Below are positions 11,881-25,565 of a DNA stretch of 64,000 bases, one piece after another. The translations under genes were made by a program, and so were the position numbers. The first letter of the stretch is position 1. Each line of letters begins with the position of its first letter. A model generated the notes under the pieces. The model was not told where the DNA came from, did not search any database, and saw nothing but the letters and a program-made list of their open reading frames with translations. The stretch covers positions 62,001-126,000 of the forward strand of contig JAOWCC010000750.1 in the NCBI GenBank assembly GCA_030867875.1, given 5' to 3'. Origin of the DNA: Actinernus sp. WN-2022 (Eukaryota > Cnidaria > Anthozoa > Actiniaria > Actinernidae).

Positions 11881-14645
11881 GAGTGATTAATCAGGAATCA
11901 GGAATGATGAATCAAGAATCAGGAATGATGAATCAGGAATGAGGAATGATCAATCAGGAATGAGGAATGATCAATCAGGAATCAGGAATGATGAATCAGG
12001 AATGAGGAATGATCAATCAGGAATGATGAATGATCAATCAGGAATCAGGAATGATGAATCAGGAATCAGGAATGATGAATCAGGAATGATGAATGATGTA
12101 TCAGGAATCAGGAATGATGAATCAGGAAAGAGGAATGACGAATCAGGAATCAGGAATGGTGAATCATGAATCAGGAATCAGGAATAATGAAACAGGAATC
12201 AGGAATGATGAATCAGGAATGATGCATCAGGAATGATGAATCAGCAATCAGGAATGATGAATCAGGAATCAGCAATGATCAATCAGGAATGATGAATGAT
12301 GAATCAGGAATGATGAATCAGGAATCAGGAATGATGAATGACGAATCAGGAATCAGCAATGATGAATCAGGAATCAGGAATGATGAATCAGGAATGATGA
12401 ATCAGCAATCAGGAATCAGGAATCAGGAGTGATTAATCAGGAATCAGGAATGATGAATCAGGAATCAGGAATGATGAATCAGGAATCAGGAATGATGAAT
12501 CAGGAAAGAGGAATGATGAATCAGGAATCAGGAATGGTGAATCATGAATCAGGAATGATGAATCAGGAATCAGGAATGATGAATCAGGAATCAGGAATGA
12601 TGAATCAGGAATCAGGAATGATGAATCAGGAATCATGAATGATGAATCAGGAATCAGGAATGATGAATCAGGAATGGTGAATCAGGAATGATGAATCAGG
12701 AATCAGGAAGCAGGAATGATGAATCAGGAATGATGAATGATGAATCAGGAATAATGAATCAGTAATGATGAATCAGGAATCAGGAATCAGGAATGATGAA
12801 TCAGGAATCAGGAATCAGGAATGATGAATCAGGAATGATGAATGACGAATCAGGAATGATGAATGATGAATCAGGAATGATGAATGATGAATGATGAATC
12901 AGGAATCAGGAATGATGAATCAGGAATAAGGAATGATGAATCAGGAATGATGAATGATGTATCAGGAATCAGGAATGATGAATCAGGAAAGAGGAATGAC
13001 GAATCAGGAATCAGGAATGGTGAATCATGAATCAGGAATGATGAATCAGGAATCAGGAATAATGAAACAGGAATCAGGAATGATGAATCAGGAATGATGC
13101 ATCAGGAATGATGAATCAGCAATCAGGAATGATGAATCAGGAATCAGGAATGATGAATCAGGAATCAGCAATGATCAATCAGGAATGATGAATGATGAAT
13201 CAGGAATCAGCAATGATGAATCAGGAATCAGGAATGATGAATCAGGAATGATGAATCAGGAATCAGGAATCAGGAATCAGGAGTGATTAATCAGGAATCA
13301 GGAATGATGAATCAGGAATCAGGAATGATGAATCAGGAATGATGAATGATGAATCAGGAATGATGAATCAGGAATCAGGAATGATGAATTATGAATCAGG
13401 AATCAGCAATGATGAATCAGGAATCAGGAATGATGAATCAGGAATGATGAATGATGAATCAGGAATGATGAATGATGAATCAGGAATGATGAATCAGGAA
13501 TTAGGAATCAGGAGTGATTAATCAGGAATCAGGAATGATGAATCAAGAATCAGGAATGATGAATCAGGAATGAGGAATGATCAATCAGGAATGAGGAATG
13601 ATCAATCAGGAATCAGGAATGATGAATCAGGAATGATGAATGATGAATCAGGAATCAGGAATCAGGAATGATGAATCAGGAATGATGAATGATGAATCGG
13701 GAATGATGAATCAGGAATCAGGAATCAGGAATGATGAATCAGGAATCAGGAATGATGAATCAGGAATGATGAATGACGAATCAGGAATCAGCAATGATGA
13801 ATCAGGAATCAGGAATGATGAATCAGGAATGATGAATCAGCAATCAGGAATCAGGAATCAGGAGTGATTAATCAGGAATCAGGAATGATGAATCAGGAAT
13901 CAGGAATGATGAATCAGGAATCAGGAATGAGGAATGATGAATCAGGAAATAGGAATGATGAATCAGGAATCAGGAATGGTGAATCATGAATCAGGAATGA
14001 TGAATCAGGAATCAGGAATGATGAATCAGGAATCAGGAATGATGAATCAGGAATCAGGAATGATGAATCAGGAATCATGAATGATGAATCAGGAATCAGG
14101 AATGATGAATCAGGAATGGTGAATCAGGAATGATGAATCAGGAATCAGGAAGCAGGAATGATGAATCAGGAATGATGAATGATGAATCAGGAATAATGAA
14201 TCAGGAATGATGAATGATGAATCAGGAATGATGAATCAGGAATCAGGAATGATGAATTATGAATCAGGAATCAGCAATGATGAATCAGGAATCAGGAATG
14301 ATGAATCAGGAATGATGAATGATGAATCAGGAATCAGGAATGATGAATCAGGAAAGAGGAATGACGAATCAGGAATCAGGAATGGTGAATCATGAATCAG
14401 GAATGATGAATCAGGAATCAGGAATAATGAAACAGGAATCAGGAATGATGAATCAGGAATGATGCATCAGGAATGATGAATCAGCAATCAGGAATGATGA
14501 ATCAGGAATCAGGAATGATGAATCAGGAATCAGCAATGATCAATCAGGAATGATGAATGATGAATCAGGAATCAGCAATGATGAATCAGGAATCAGGAAT
14601 GATGAATCAGGAATGATGAATCAGGAATCAGGAATCAGGAATCAG
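11881..14645 (+). repeat. Canonical cassette A-B1-C-D-B2 (copy 2, 2,765 nt)
   Basis: A 11881-12426, B1 12427-13280, C 13281-13511, D 13512-13861, B2 13862-14645. It repeats 3859-6616 at an offset of 8,022 nt, then 8,029 nt after one extra heptamer (GAATGAG near 13,928) inside B2. The same B2 carries the private unit GAAATAG where other copies have GAAAGAG. Confidence 0.92.
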
Positions 14646-16843
14646 GAGTGATTAATCAGGAATCAGGAATGATGAATCAAGAATCAGGAATGATGAATCA
14701 GGAATGAGGAATGATCAATCAGGAATGAGGAATGATCAATCAGGAATCAGGAATGATGAATCAGGAATGAGGAATGATCAATCAGGAATGATGAATGATC
14801 AATCAGGAATCAGGAATGATGAATCAGGAATCAGGAATGATGAATCAGGAATGATGAATGATGTATCAGGAATCAGGAATGATGAATCAGGAAAGAGGAA
14901 TGACGAATCAGGAATCAGGAATGGTGAATCATGAATCAGGAATCAGGAATAATGAAACAGGAATCAGGAATGATGAATCAGGAATGATGCATCAGGAATG
15001 ATGAATCAGCAATCAGGAATGATGAATCAGGAATCAGCAATGATCAATCAGGAATGATGAATGATGAATCAGGAATGATGAATCAGGAATCAGGAATGAT
15101 GAATGACGAATCAGGAATCAGCAATGATGAATCAGGAATCAGGAATGATGAATCAGGAATGATGAATCAGGAATGATGAATCAGCAATCAGGAATCAGGA
15201 ATCAGGAGTGATTAATCAGGAATCAGGAATGATGAATCAGGAATCAGGAATGATGAATCAGGAATCAGGAATGATGAATCAGGAAAGAGGAATGATGAAT
15301 CAGGAATCAGGAATGGTGAATCATGAATCAGGAATGATGAATCAGGAATCAGGAATGATGAATCAGGAATCAGGAATGATGAATCAGGAATCAGGAATGA
15401 TGAATCAGGAATCATGAATGATGAATCAGGAATCAGGAATGATGAATCAGGAATGGTGAATCAGGAATGATGAATCAGGAATCAGGAAGCAGGAATGATG
15501 AATCAGGAATGATGAATGATGAATCAGGAATAATGAATCAGTAATGATGAATCAGGAATCAGGAATCAGGAATGATGAATCAGGAATCAGGAATCAGGAA
15601 TGATGAATCAGGAATGATGAATGACGAATCAGGAATGATGAATGATGAATCAGGAATGATGAATGATGAATGATGAATCAGGAATCAGGAATGATGAATC
15701 AGGAATAAGGAATGATGAATCAGGAATGATGAATGATGTATCAGGAATCAGGAATGATGAATCAGGAAAGAGGAATGACGAATCAGGAATCAGGAATGGT
15801 GAATCATGAATCAGGAATGATGAATCAGGAATCAGGAATAATGAAACAGGAATCAGGAATGATGAATCAGGAATGATGCATCAGGAATGATGAATCAGCA
15901 ATCAGGAATGATGAATCAGGAATCAGGAATGATGAATCAGGAATCAGCAATGATCAATCAGGAATGATGAATGATGAATCAGGAATCAGCAATGATGAAT
16001 CAGGAATCAGGAATGATGAATCAGGAATGATGAATCAGGAATCAGGAATCAGGAATCAGGAGTGATTAATCAGGAATCAGGAATGATGAATCAGGAATCA
16101 GGAATGATGAATCAGGAATGATGAATGATGAATCAGGAATGATGAATCAGGAATCAGGAATGATGAATTATGAATCAGGAATCAGCAATGATGAATCAGG
16201 AATCAGGAATGATGAATCAGGAATGATGAATCAGGAATGATGAATGATGAATCAGGAATGATGAATGATGAATCAGGAATGATGAATCAGGAATTAGGAA
16301 TCAGGAGTGATTAATCAGGAATCAGGAATGATGAATCAAGAATCAGGAATGATGAATCAGGAATGAGGAATGATCAATCAGGAATGAGGAATGATCAATC
16401 AGGAATCAGGAATGATGAATCAGGAATCAGCAATGATGAATCAGGAATCAGGAATGATGAATCAGGAATGATGAATCAGCAATCAGGAATCAGGAATGGT
16501 GAATCATGAATCAGGAATGATGAATCAGGAATCAGGAATGATGAATCAGGAATCAGGAATGATGAATCAGGAAAGAGGAATGATGAATCAGGAATCAGGA
16601 ATGGTGAATCATGAATCAGGAATGATGAATCAGGAATCAGGAATGATGAATCAGGAATGATGCATCAGGAATGATGAATCAGCAATCAGGAATGATGAAT
16701 CAGGAATCAGGAATGATGAATCAGGAATCAGCAATGATCAATCAGGAATGATGAATGATGAATCAGGAATCAGCAATGATGAATCAGGAATCAGGAATGA
16801 TGAATCAGGAATGATGAATCAGGAATCAGGAATCAGGAATCAG
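14646..16843 (+). repeat. A (560 nt), B1, C (245 nt) and D/B mosaic
   Basis: A 14646-15205 has two extra heptamers near its end. B1 15206-16059 is canonical. C 16060-16304 is two heptamers longer than usual. The last module, 16305-16843 (539 nt), starts as D but switches near 16,420 into a CAATGAT-containing stretch, then GAATGGT and GAATCAT, then a B2-like tail with GCATCAG. It reads as a mosaic of D and B2, possibly produced by several exchanges. Confidence 0.85.
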
Positions 16844-19601
16844 GAGTGATTAATCAGGAATCAGGAATGATGAATCAAGAATCAGGAATGATGAATCAGG
16901 AATGAGGAATGATCAATCAGGAATGAGGAATGATCAATCAGGAATCAGGAATGATGAATCAGGAATGAGGAATGATCAATCAGGAATGATGAATGATCAA
17001 TCAGGAATCAGGAATGATGAATCAGGAATCAGGAATGATGAATCAGGAATGATGAATGATGTATCAGGAATCAGGAATGATGAATCAGGAAAGAGGAATG
17101 ACGAATCAGGAATCAGGAATGGTGAATCATGAATCAGGAATCAGGAATAATGAAACAGGAATCAGGAATGATGAATCAGGAATGATGCATCAGGAATGAT
17201 GAATCAGCAATCAGGAATGATGAATCAGGAATCAGCAATGATCAATCAGGAATGATGAATGATGAATCAGGAATGATGAATCAGGAATCAGGAATGATGA
17301 ATGACGAATCAGGAATCAGCAATGATGAATCAGGAATCAGGAATGATGAATCAGGAATGATGAATCAGCAATCAGGAATCAGGAATCAGGAGTGATTAAT
17401 CAGGAATCAGGAATGATGAATCAGGAATCAGGAATGATGAATCAGGAATCAGGAATGATGAATCAGGAAAGAGGAATGATGAATCAGGAATCAGGAATGG
17501 TGAATCATGAATCAGGAATGATGAATCAGGAATCAGGAATGATGAATCAGGAATCAGGAATGATGAATCAGGAATCAGGAATGATGAATCAGGAATCATG
17601 AATGATGAATCAGGAATCAGGAATGATGAATCAGGAATGGTGAATCAGGAATGATGAATCAGGAATCAGGAAGCAGGAATGATGAATCAGGAATGATGAA
17701 TGATGAATCAGGAATAATGAATCAGTAATGATGAATCAGGAATCAGGAATCAGGAATGATGAATCAGGAATCAGGAATCAGGAATGATGAATCAGGAATG
17801 ATGAATGACGAATCAGGAATGATGAATGATGAATCAGGAATGATGAATGATGAATGATGAATCAGGAATCAGGAATGATGAATCAGGAATAAGGAATGAT
17901 GAATCAGGAATGATGAATGATGTATCAGGAATCAGGAATGATGAATCAGGAAAGAGGAATGACGAATCAGGAATCAGGAATGGTGAATCATGAATCAGGA
18001 ATGATGAATCAGGAATCAGGAATAATGAAACAGGAATCAGGAATGATGAATCAGGAATGATGCATCAGGAATGATGAATCAGCAATCAGGAATGATGAAT
18101 CAGGAATCAGGAATGATGAATCAGGAATCAGCAATGATCAATCAGGAATGATGAATGATGAATCAGGAATCAGCAATGATGAATCAGGAATCAGGAATGA
18201 TGAATCAGGAATGATGAATCAGGAATCAGGAATCAGGAATCAGGAGTGATTAATCAGGAATCAGGAATGATGAATCAGGAATCAGGAATGATGAATCAGG
18301 AATGATGAATGATGAATCAGGAATGATGAATCAGGAATCAGGAATGATGAATTATGAATCAGGAATCAGCAATGATGAATCAGGAATCAGGAATGATGAA
18401 TCAGGAATGATGAATGATGAATCAGGAATGATGAATGATGAATCAGGAATGATGAATCAGGAATTAGGAATCAGGAGTGATTAATCAGGAATCAGGAATG
18501 ATGAATCAAGAATCAGGAATGATGAATCAGGAATGAGGAATGATCAATCAGGAATGAGGAATGATCAATCAGGAATCAGGAATGATGAATCAGGAATGAT
18601 GAATGATGAATCAGGAATCAGGAATCAGGAATGATGAATCAGGAATGATGAATGATGAATCGGGAATGATGAATCAGGAATCAGGAATCAGGAATGATGA
18701 ATGAGGAATCAGGAATGATGAATCAGGAATGATGAATGACGAATCAGGAATCAGCAATGATGAATCAGGAATCAGGAATGATGAATCAGGAATGATGAAT
18801 CAGCAATCAGGAATCAGGAATCAGGAGTGATTAATCAGGAATCAGGAATGATGAATCAGGAATCAGGAATGATGAATCAGGAATCAGGAATGATGAATCA
18901 GGAAAGAGGAATGATGAATCAGGAATCAGGAATGGTGAATCATGAATCAGGAATGATGAATCAGGAATCAGGAATGATGAATCAGGAATCAGGAATGATG
19001 AATCAGGAATCAGGAATGATGAATCAGGAATCATGAATGATGAATCAGGAATCAGGAATGATGAATCAGGAATGGTGAATCAGGAATGATGAATCAGGAA
19101 TCAGGAAGCAGGAATGATGAATCAGGAATGATGAATGATGAATCAGGAATAATGAATCAGGAATGATGAATGATGAATCAGGAATGATGAATCAGGAATC
19201 AGGAATGATGAATTATGAATCAGGAATCAGCAATGATGAATCAGGAATCAGGAATGATGAATCAGGAATGATGAATGATGAATCAGGAATCAGGAATGAT
19301 GAATCAGGAAAGAGGAATGACGAATCAGGAATCAGGAATGGTGAATCATGAATCAGGAATGATGAATCAGGAATCAGGAATAATGAAACAGGAATCAGGA
19401 ATGATGAATCAGGAATGATGCATCAGGAATGATGAATCAGCAATCAGGAATGATGAATCAGGAATCAGGAATGATGAATCAGGAATCAGCAATGATCAAT
19501 CAGGAATGATGAATGATGAATCAGGAATCAGCAATGATGAATCAGGAATCAGGAATGATGAATCAGGAATGATGAATCAGGAATCAGGAATCAGGAATCA
19601 G
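16844..19601 (+). repeat. Canonical 2,758-nt cassette A-B1-C-D-B2 (copy 3)
   Basis: A 16844-17389, B1 17390-18243, C 18244-18474, D 18475-18824, B2 18825-19601, all at canonical lengths. A and B1 follow those at 11881 by 4,963 nt (709 heptamers). D has one private substitution, GAATGAG near 18,692 where the copies at 5490 and 22164 have GAATCAG. Confidence 0.92.
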
Positions 19602-21876
19602 GAGTGATTAATCAGGAATCAGGAATGATGAATCAGGAATCAGGAATGATGAATCAGGAATGATGAATGATGAATCAGGAATGATGAATCAGGAATCAGG
19701 AATGATGAATTATGAATCAGGAATCAGCAATGATGAATCAGGAATCAGGAATGATGAATCAGGAATGATGAATGATGAATCAGGAATGATGAATGATGAA
19801 TCAGGAATGATGAATTAGGAATTAGGAATCAGGAGTGATTAATCAGGAATCAGGAATGATGAATCAAGAATCAGGAATGATGAATCAGGAATGAGGAATG
19901 ATCAATCAGGAATGAGGAATGATCAATCAGGAATCAGGAATGATGAATCAGGAATGATGAATGATGAATCAGGAATCAGGAATCAGGAATGATGAATCAG
20001 GAATGATGAATGATGAATCGGGAATGATGAATCAGGAATCAGGAATCAGGAATGATGAATCAGGAATGATGAATGATGAATCAGGAATCAGGAATGATGA
20101 ATCAGGAATAAGGAATGATGAATCAGGAATGATGAATGATGAGTCAGGAATCAGGAATGATGAATCAGGAATGATGAATGATGAATCAGGAATGATGAAT
20201 GATGAATCAGGAATCAGCAATGATGAATCAGGAATGATGAATTATGAATCAGGAATCAGCAATGATGAATCAGGAATGATGAATGATGAATCAGGAATGA
20301 TGAATCAGGAATCAGGAATGATGAATGATGAATCAGGATTGATGAATCAGGAATGATGAATCAGGAATCAGGAATCAGGAGTGATTAATCAGGAATCAGG
20401 AATGATGAATCAAGAATCAGGAATGATGAATCAGGAATGAGGAATGATCAATCAGGAATGAGGAATGATGAATCAGGAATCAGGAATGATGAATCAGGAA
20501 AGAGGAATGACGAATCAGGAATCAGGAATTGTGAATCAGGAATCAGGAATCAGGAATGATGAATCAGGAATAAGGAATGATGAATCAGGAATGATGAATG
20601 ATGAGTCAGGAATCAGGAATGATGAATCAGGAATGATGAATGATGAATCAGGAATGATGAATGATGAATCAGGAATCAGGAATGATGAATGATGAATCAG
20701 GAATGATGAATGATGAATCAGGAATGATGAATGATGAATCAGGAATGATGAATGATGAATCAGGAATGATGAATCAGGAATCAGGAATGATGAATGATGA
20801 ATCAGGAATCAGCAATGATGAATCAGGAATCAGGAATGATGAATGATGAATCAGGAATCAGCAATGATGAATCAGGAATCAGGAATGATGAATCAGGAAT
20901 GATGAATCATGAATCAGGATTGATGAATCAGGAATGATGAATCAGGAATCAGGAATCAGGAGTGATTAATCAGGAATCAGGAATGATGAATCAAGAATCA
21001 GGAATGATGAATCAGGAATGAGGAATGATCAATCAGGAATGAGGAATGATCAATCAGGAATCAGGAATGATGTATCAGGAATCAGGAATGATGAATCAGG
21101 AATGATGAATGACGAATCAGGAATCAGGAATGGTGAATCATGAATCAGGAATCAGGAATAATGAATCAGGAATGATGAATCAGGAATCAGGAATAATGAA
21201 ACAGGAATCAGGAATGATGAATCAGGAATGATGCATCAGGAATGATGAATCAGCAATCAGGAATGATGAATCAGGAATCAGGAATGATGAATCAGGAATC
21301 AGCAATGATCAATCAGGAATGATGAATGATGAATCAGGAATCAGCAATGATGAATCAGGAATCAGGAATGATGAATCAGGAATGATGAATCAGGAATCAG
21401 GAATGATGAATCAGGAATCAGCAATGATGAATCAGGAATCAGGAATGATGAATCAGGAATGATGAATCAGGAATCAGGAATGATGAATTATGAATCAGGA
21501 ATCAGCAATGATGAATCAGGAATCAGGAATGATGAATCAGGAATGATGAATGATGAATCAGGAATCAGGAATGATGAATCAGGAAAGAGGAATGACGAAT
21601 CAGGAATCAGGAATGGTGAATCATGAATCAGGAATGATGAATCAGGAATCAGGAATAATGAAACAGGAATCAGGAATGATGAATCAGGAATGATGCATCA
21701 GGAATGATGAATCAGCAATCAGGAATGATGAATCAGGAATCAGGAATGATGAATCAGGAATCAGCAATGATCAATCAGGAATGATGAATGATGAATCAGG
21801 AATCAGCAATGATGAATCAGGAATCAGGAATGATGAATCAGGAATGATGAATCAGGAATCAGGAATCAGGAATCAG
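19602..21876 (+). repeat. C-F-G-H cassette, left copy of the 3,689-nt duplication
   Basis: C 19602-19832 (231), F 19833-20378 (546), G 20379-20959 (581), H 20960-21876 (917). The F module contains the longest stop-free frame type (19961-20356), which is only repeat sequence. G has GAATTGT at 20526-20532. The H form of 917 nt is shared with 24649 and is longer than the one at 11069. Near 20,700 this copy reads GAATGAT+GAATGAT where the right copy has GAATCAG+CAATGAT. Confidence 0.9.
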
Positions 21877-23290
21877 GAGTGATTAATCAGGAATCAGGAA
21901 TGATGAATCAAGAATCAGGAATGATGAATCAGGAATGAGGAATGATCAATCAGGAATGATGAATCAGGAATCAGGAAGCAGGAATGATGAATCAGGAATG
22001 ATGAATGATGAATCAGGAATAATGAATCAGTAATGATGAATCAGGAATCAGGAATCAGGAATGATGAATCAGGAATCAGGAATGATGAATCAGGAATGAT
22101 GAATGATGAATCAGGAATGATGAATGATGAATCAGGAATGATGAATCAGGAATTAGGAATCAGGAGTGATTAATCAGGAATCAGGAATGATGAATCAAGA
22201 ATCAGGAATGATGAATCAGGAATGAGGAATGATCAATCAGGAATGAGGAATGATCAATCAGGAATCAGGAATGATGAATCAGGAATGATGAATGATGAAT
22301 CAGGAATCAGGAATCAGGAATGATGAATCAGGAATGATGAATGATGAATCGGGAATGATGAATCAGGAATCAGGAATCAGGAATGATGAATCAGGAATCA
22401 GGAATGATGAATCAGGAATGATGAATGACGAATCAGGAATCAGCAATGATGAATCAGGAATCAGGAATGATGAATCAGGAATGATGAATCAGCAATCAGG
22501 AATCAGGAATCAGGAGTGATTAATCAGGAATCAGGAATGATGAATCAGGAATCAGGAATGATGAATCAGGAATCAGGAATGATGAATCAGGAAAGAGGAA
22601 TGATGAATCAGGAATCAGGAATGGTGAATCATGAATCAGGAATGATGAATCAGGAATCAGGAATGATGAATCAGGAATCAGGAATGATGAATCAGGAATC
22701 AGGAATGATGAATCAGGAATCATGAATGATGAATCAGGAATCAGGAATGATGAATCAGGAATGGTGAATCAGGAATGATGAATCAGGAATCAGGAAGCAG
22801 GAATGATGAATCAGGAATGATGAATGATGAATCAGGAATAATGAATCAGGAATGATGAATGATGAATCAGGAATGATGAATCAGGAATCAGGAATGATGA
22901 ATTATGAATCAGGAATCAGCAATGATGAATCAGGAATCAGGAATGATGAATCAGGAATGATGAATGATGAATCAGGAATCAGGAATGATGAATCAGGAAA
23001 GAGGAATGACGAATCAGGAATCAGGAATGGTGAATCATGAATCAGGAATGATGAATCAGGAATCAGGAATAATGAAACAGGAATCAGGAATGATGAATCA
23101 GGAATGATGCATCAGGAATGATGAATCAGCAATCAGGAATGATGAATCAGGAATCAGGAATGATGAATCAGGAATCAGCAATGATCAATCAGGAATGATG
23201 AATGATGAATCAGGAATCAGCAATGATGAATCAGGAATCAGGAATGATGAATCAGGAATGATGAATCAGGAATCAGGAATCAGGAATCAG
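21877..23290 (+). repeat. Short A/B1/C mosaic (287 nt), then D and B2
   Basis: The module 21877-22163 starts like A, jumps near 21,955 into a GAAGCAG and GAATAAT segment of B type, and ends as C with GAATTAG. D 22164-22513 and B2 22514-23290 are canonical. The mosaic module marks the join between the two copies of the 3,689-nt duplication. Confidence 0.87.
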
Positions 23291-25565
23291 GAGTGATTAA
23301 TCAGGAATCAGGAATGATGAATCAGGAATCAGGAATGATGAATCAGGAATGATGAATGATGAATCAGGAATGATGAATCAGGAATCAGGAATGATGAATT
23401 ATGAATCAGGAATCAGCAATGATGAATCAGGAATCAGGAATGATGAATCAGGAATGATGAATGATGAATCAGGAATGATGAATGATGAATCAGGAATGAT
23501 GAATTAGGAATTAGGAATCAGGAGTGATTAATCAGGAATCAGGAATGATGAATCAAGAATCAGGAATGATGAATCAGGAATGAGGAATGATCAATCAGGA
23601 ATGAGGAATGATCAATCAGGAATCAGGAATGATGAATCAGGAATGATGAATGATGAATCAGGAATCAGGAATCAGGAATGATGAATCAGGAATGATGAAT
23701 GATGAATCGGGAATGATGAATCAGGAATCAGGAATCAGGAATGATGAATCAGGAATGATGAATGATGAATCAGGAATCAGGAATGATGAATCAGGAATAA
23801 GGAATGATGAATCAGGAATGATGAATGATGAGTCAGGAATCAGGAATGATGAATCAGGAATGATGAATGATGAATCAGGAATGATGAATGATGAATCAGG
23901 AATCAGCAATGATGAATCAGGAATGATGAATTATGAATCAGGAATCAGCAATGATGAATCAGGAATGATGAATGATGAATCAGGAATGATGAATCAGGAA
24001 TCAGGAATGATGAATGATGAATCAGGATTGATGAATCAGGAATGATGAATCAGGAATCAGGAATCAGGAGTGATTAATCAGGAATCAGGAATGATGAATC
24101 AAGAATCAGGAATGATGAATCAGGAATGAGGAATGATCAATCAGGAATGAGGAATGATGAATCAGGAATCAGGAATGATGAATCAGGAAAGAGGAATGAC
24201 GAATCAGGAATCAGGAATTGTGAATCAGGAATCAGGAATCAGGAATGATGAATCAGGAATAAGGAATGATGAATCAGGAATGATGAATGATGAGTCAGGA
24301 ATCAGGAATGATGAATCAGGAATGATGAATGATGAATCAGGAATGATGAATGATGAATCAGGAATCAGGAATGATGAATGATGAATCAGGAATCAGCAAT
24401 GATGAATCAGGAATGATGAATGATGAATCAGGAATGATGAATGATGAATCAGGAATGATGAATCAGGAATCAGGAATGATGAATGATGAATCAGGAATCA
24501 GCAATGATGAATCAGGAATCAGGAATGATGAATGATGAATCAGGAATCAGCAATGATGAATCAGGAATCAGGAATGATGAATCAGGAATGATGAATCATG
24601 AATCAGGATTGATGAATCAGGAATGATGAATCAGGAATCAGGAATCAGGAGTGATTAATCAGGAATCAGGAATGATGAATCAAGAATCAGGAATGATGAA
24701 TCAGGAATGAGGAATGATCAATCAGGAATGAGGAATGATCAATCAGGAATCAGGAATGATGTATCAGGAATCAGGAATGATGAATCAGGAATGATGAATG
24801 ACGAATCAGGAATCAGGAATGGTGAATCATGAATCAGGAATCAGGAATAATGAATCAGGAATGATGAATCAGGAATCAGGAATAATGAAACAGGAATCAG
24901 GAATGATGAATCAGGAATGATGCATCAGGAATGATGAATCAGCAATCAGGAATGATGAATCAGGAATCAGGAATGATGAATCAGGAATCAGCAATGATCA
25001 ATCAGGAATGATGAATGATGAATCAGGAATCAGCAATGATGAATCAGGAATCAGGAATGATGAATCAGGAATGATGAATCAGGAATCAGGAATGATGAAT
25101 CAGGAATCAGCAATGATGAATCAGGAATCAGGAATGATGAATCAGGAATGATGAATCAGGAATCAGGAATGATGAATTATGAATCAGGAATCAGCAATGA
25201 TGAATCAGGAATCAGGAATGATGAATCAGGAATGATGAATGATGAATCAGGAATCAGGAATGATGAATCAGGAAAGAGGAATGACGAATCAGGAATCAGG
25301 AATGGTGAATCATGAATCAGGAATGATGAATCAGGAATCAGGAATAATGAAACAGGAATCAGGAATGATGAATCAGGAATGATGCATCAGGAATGATGAA
25401 TCAGCAATCAGGAATGATGAATCAGGAATCAGGAATGATGAATCAGGAATCAGCAATGATCAATCAGGAATGATGAATGATGAATCAGGAATCAGCAATG
25501 ATGAATCAGGAATCAGGAATGATGAATCAGGAATGATGAATCAGGAATCAGGAATCAGGAATCAG
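23291..25565 (+). repeat. C-F-G-H cassette, right copy of the 3,689-nt duplication
   Basis: C 23291-23521, F 23522-24067, G 24068-24648, H 24649-25565, with the same lengths as 19602-21876. H is followed by a complete A module at 25566, whereas in the left copy the A start is cut short. Confidence 0.9.
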
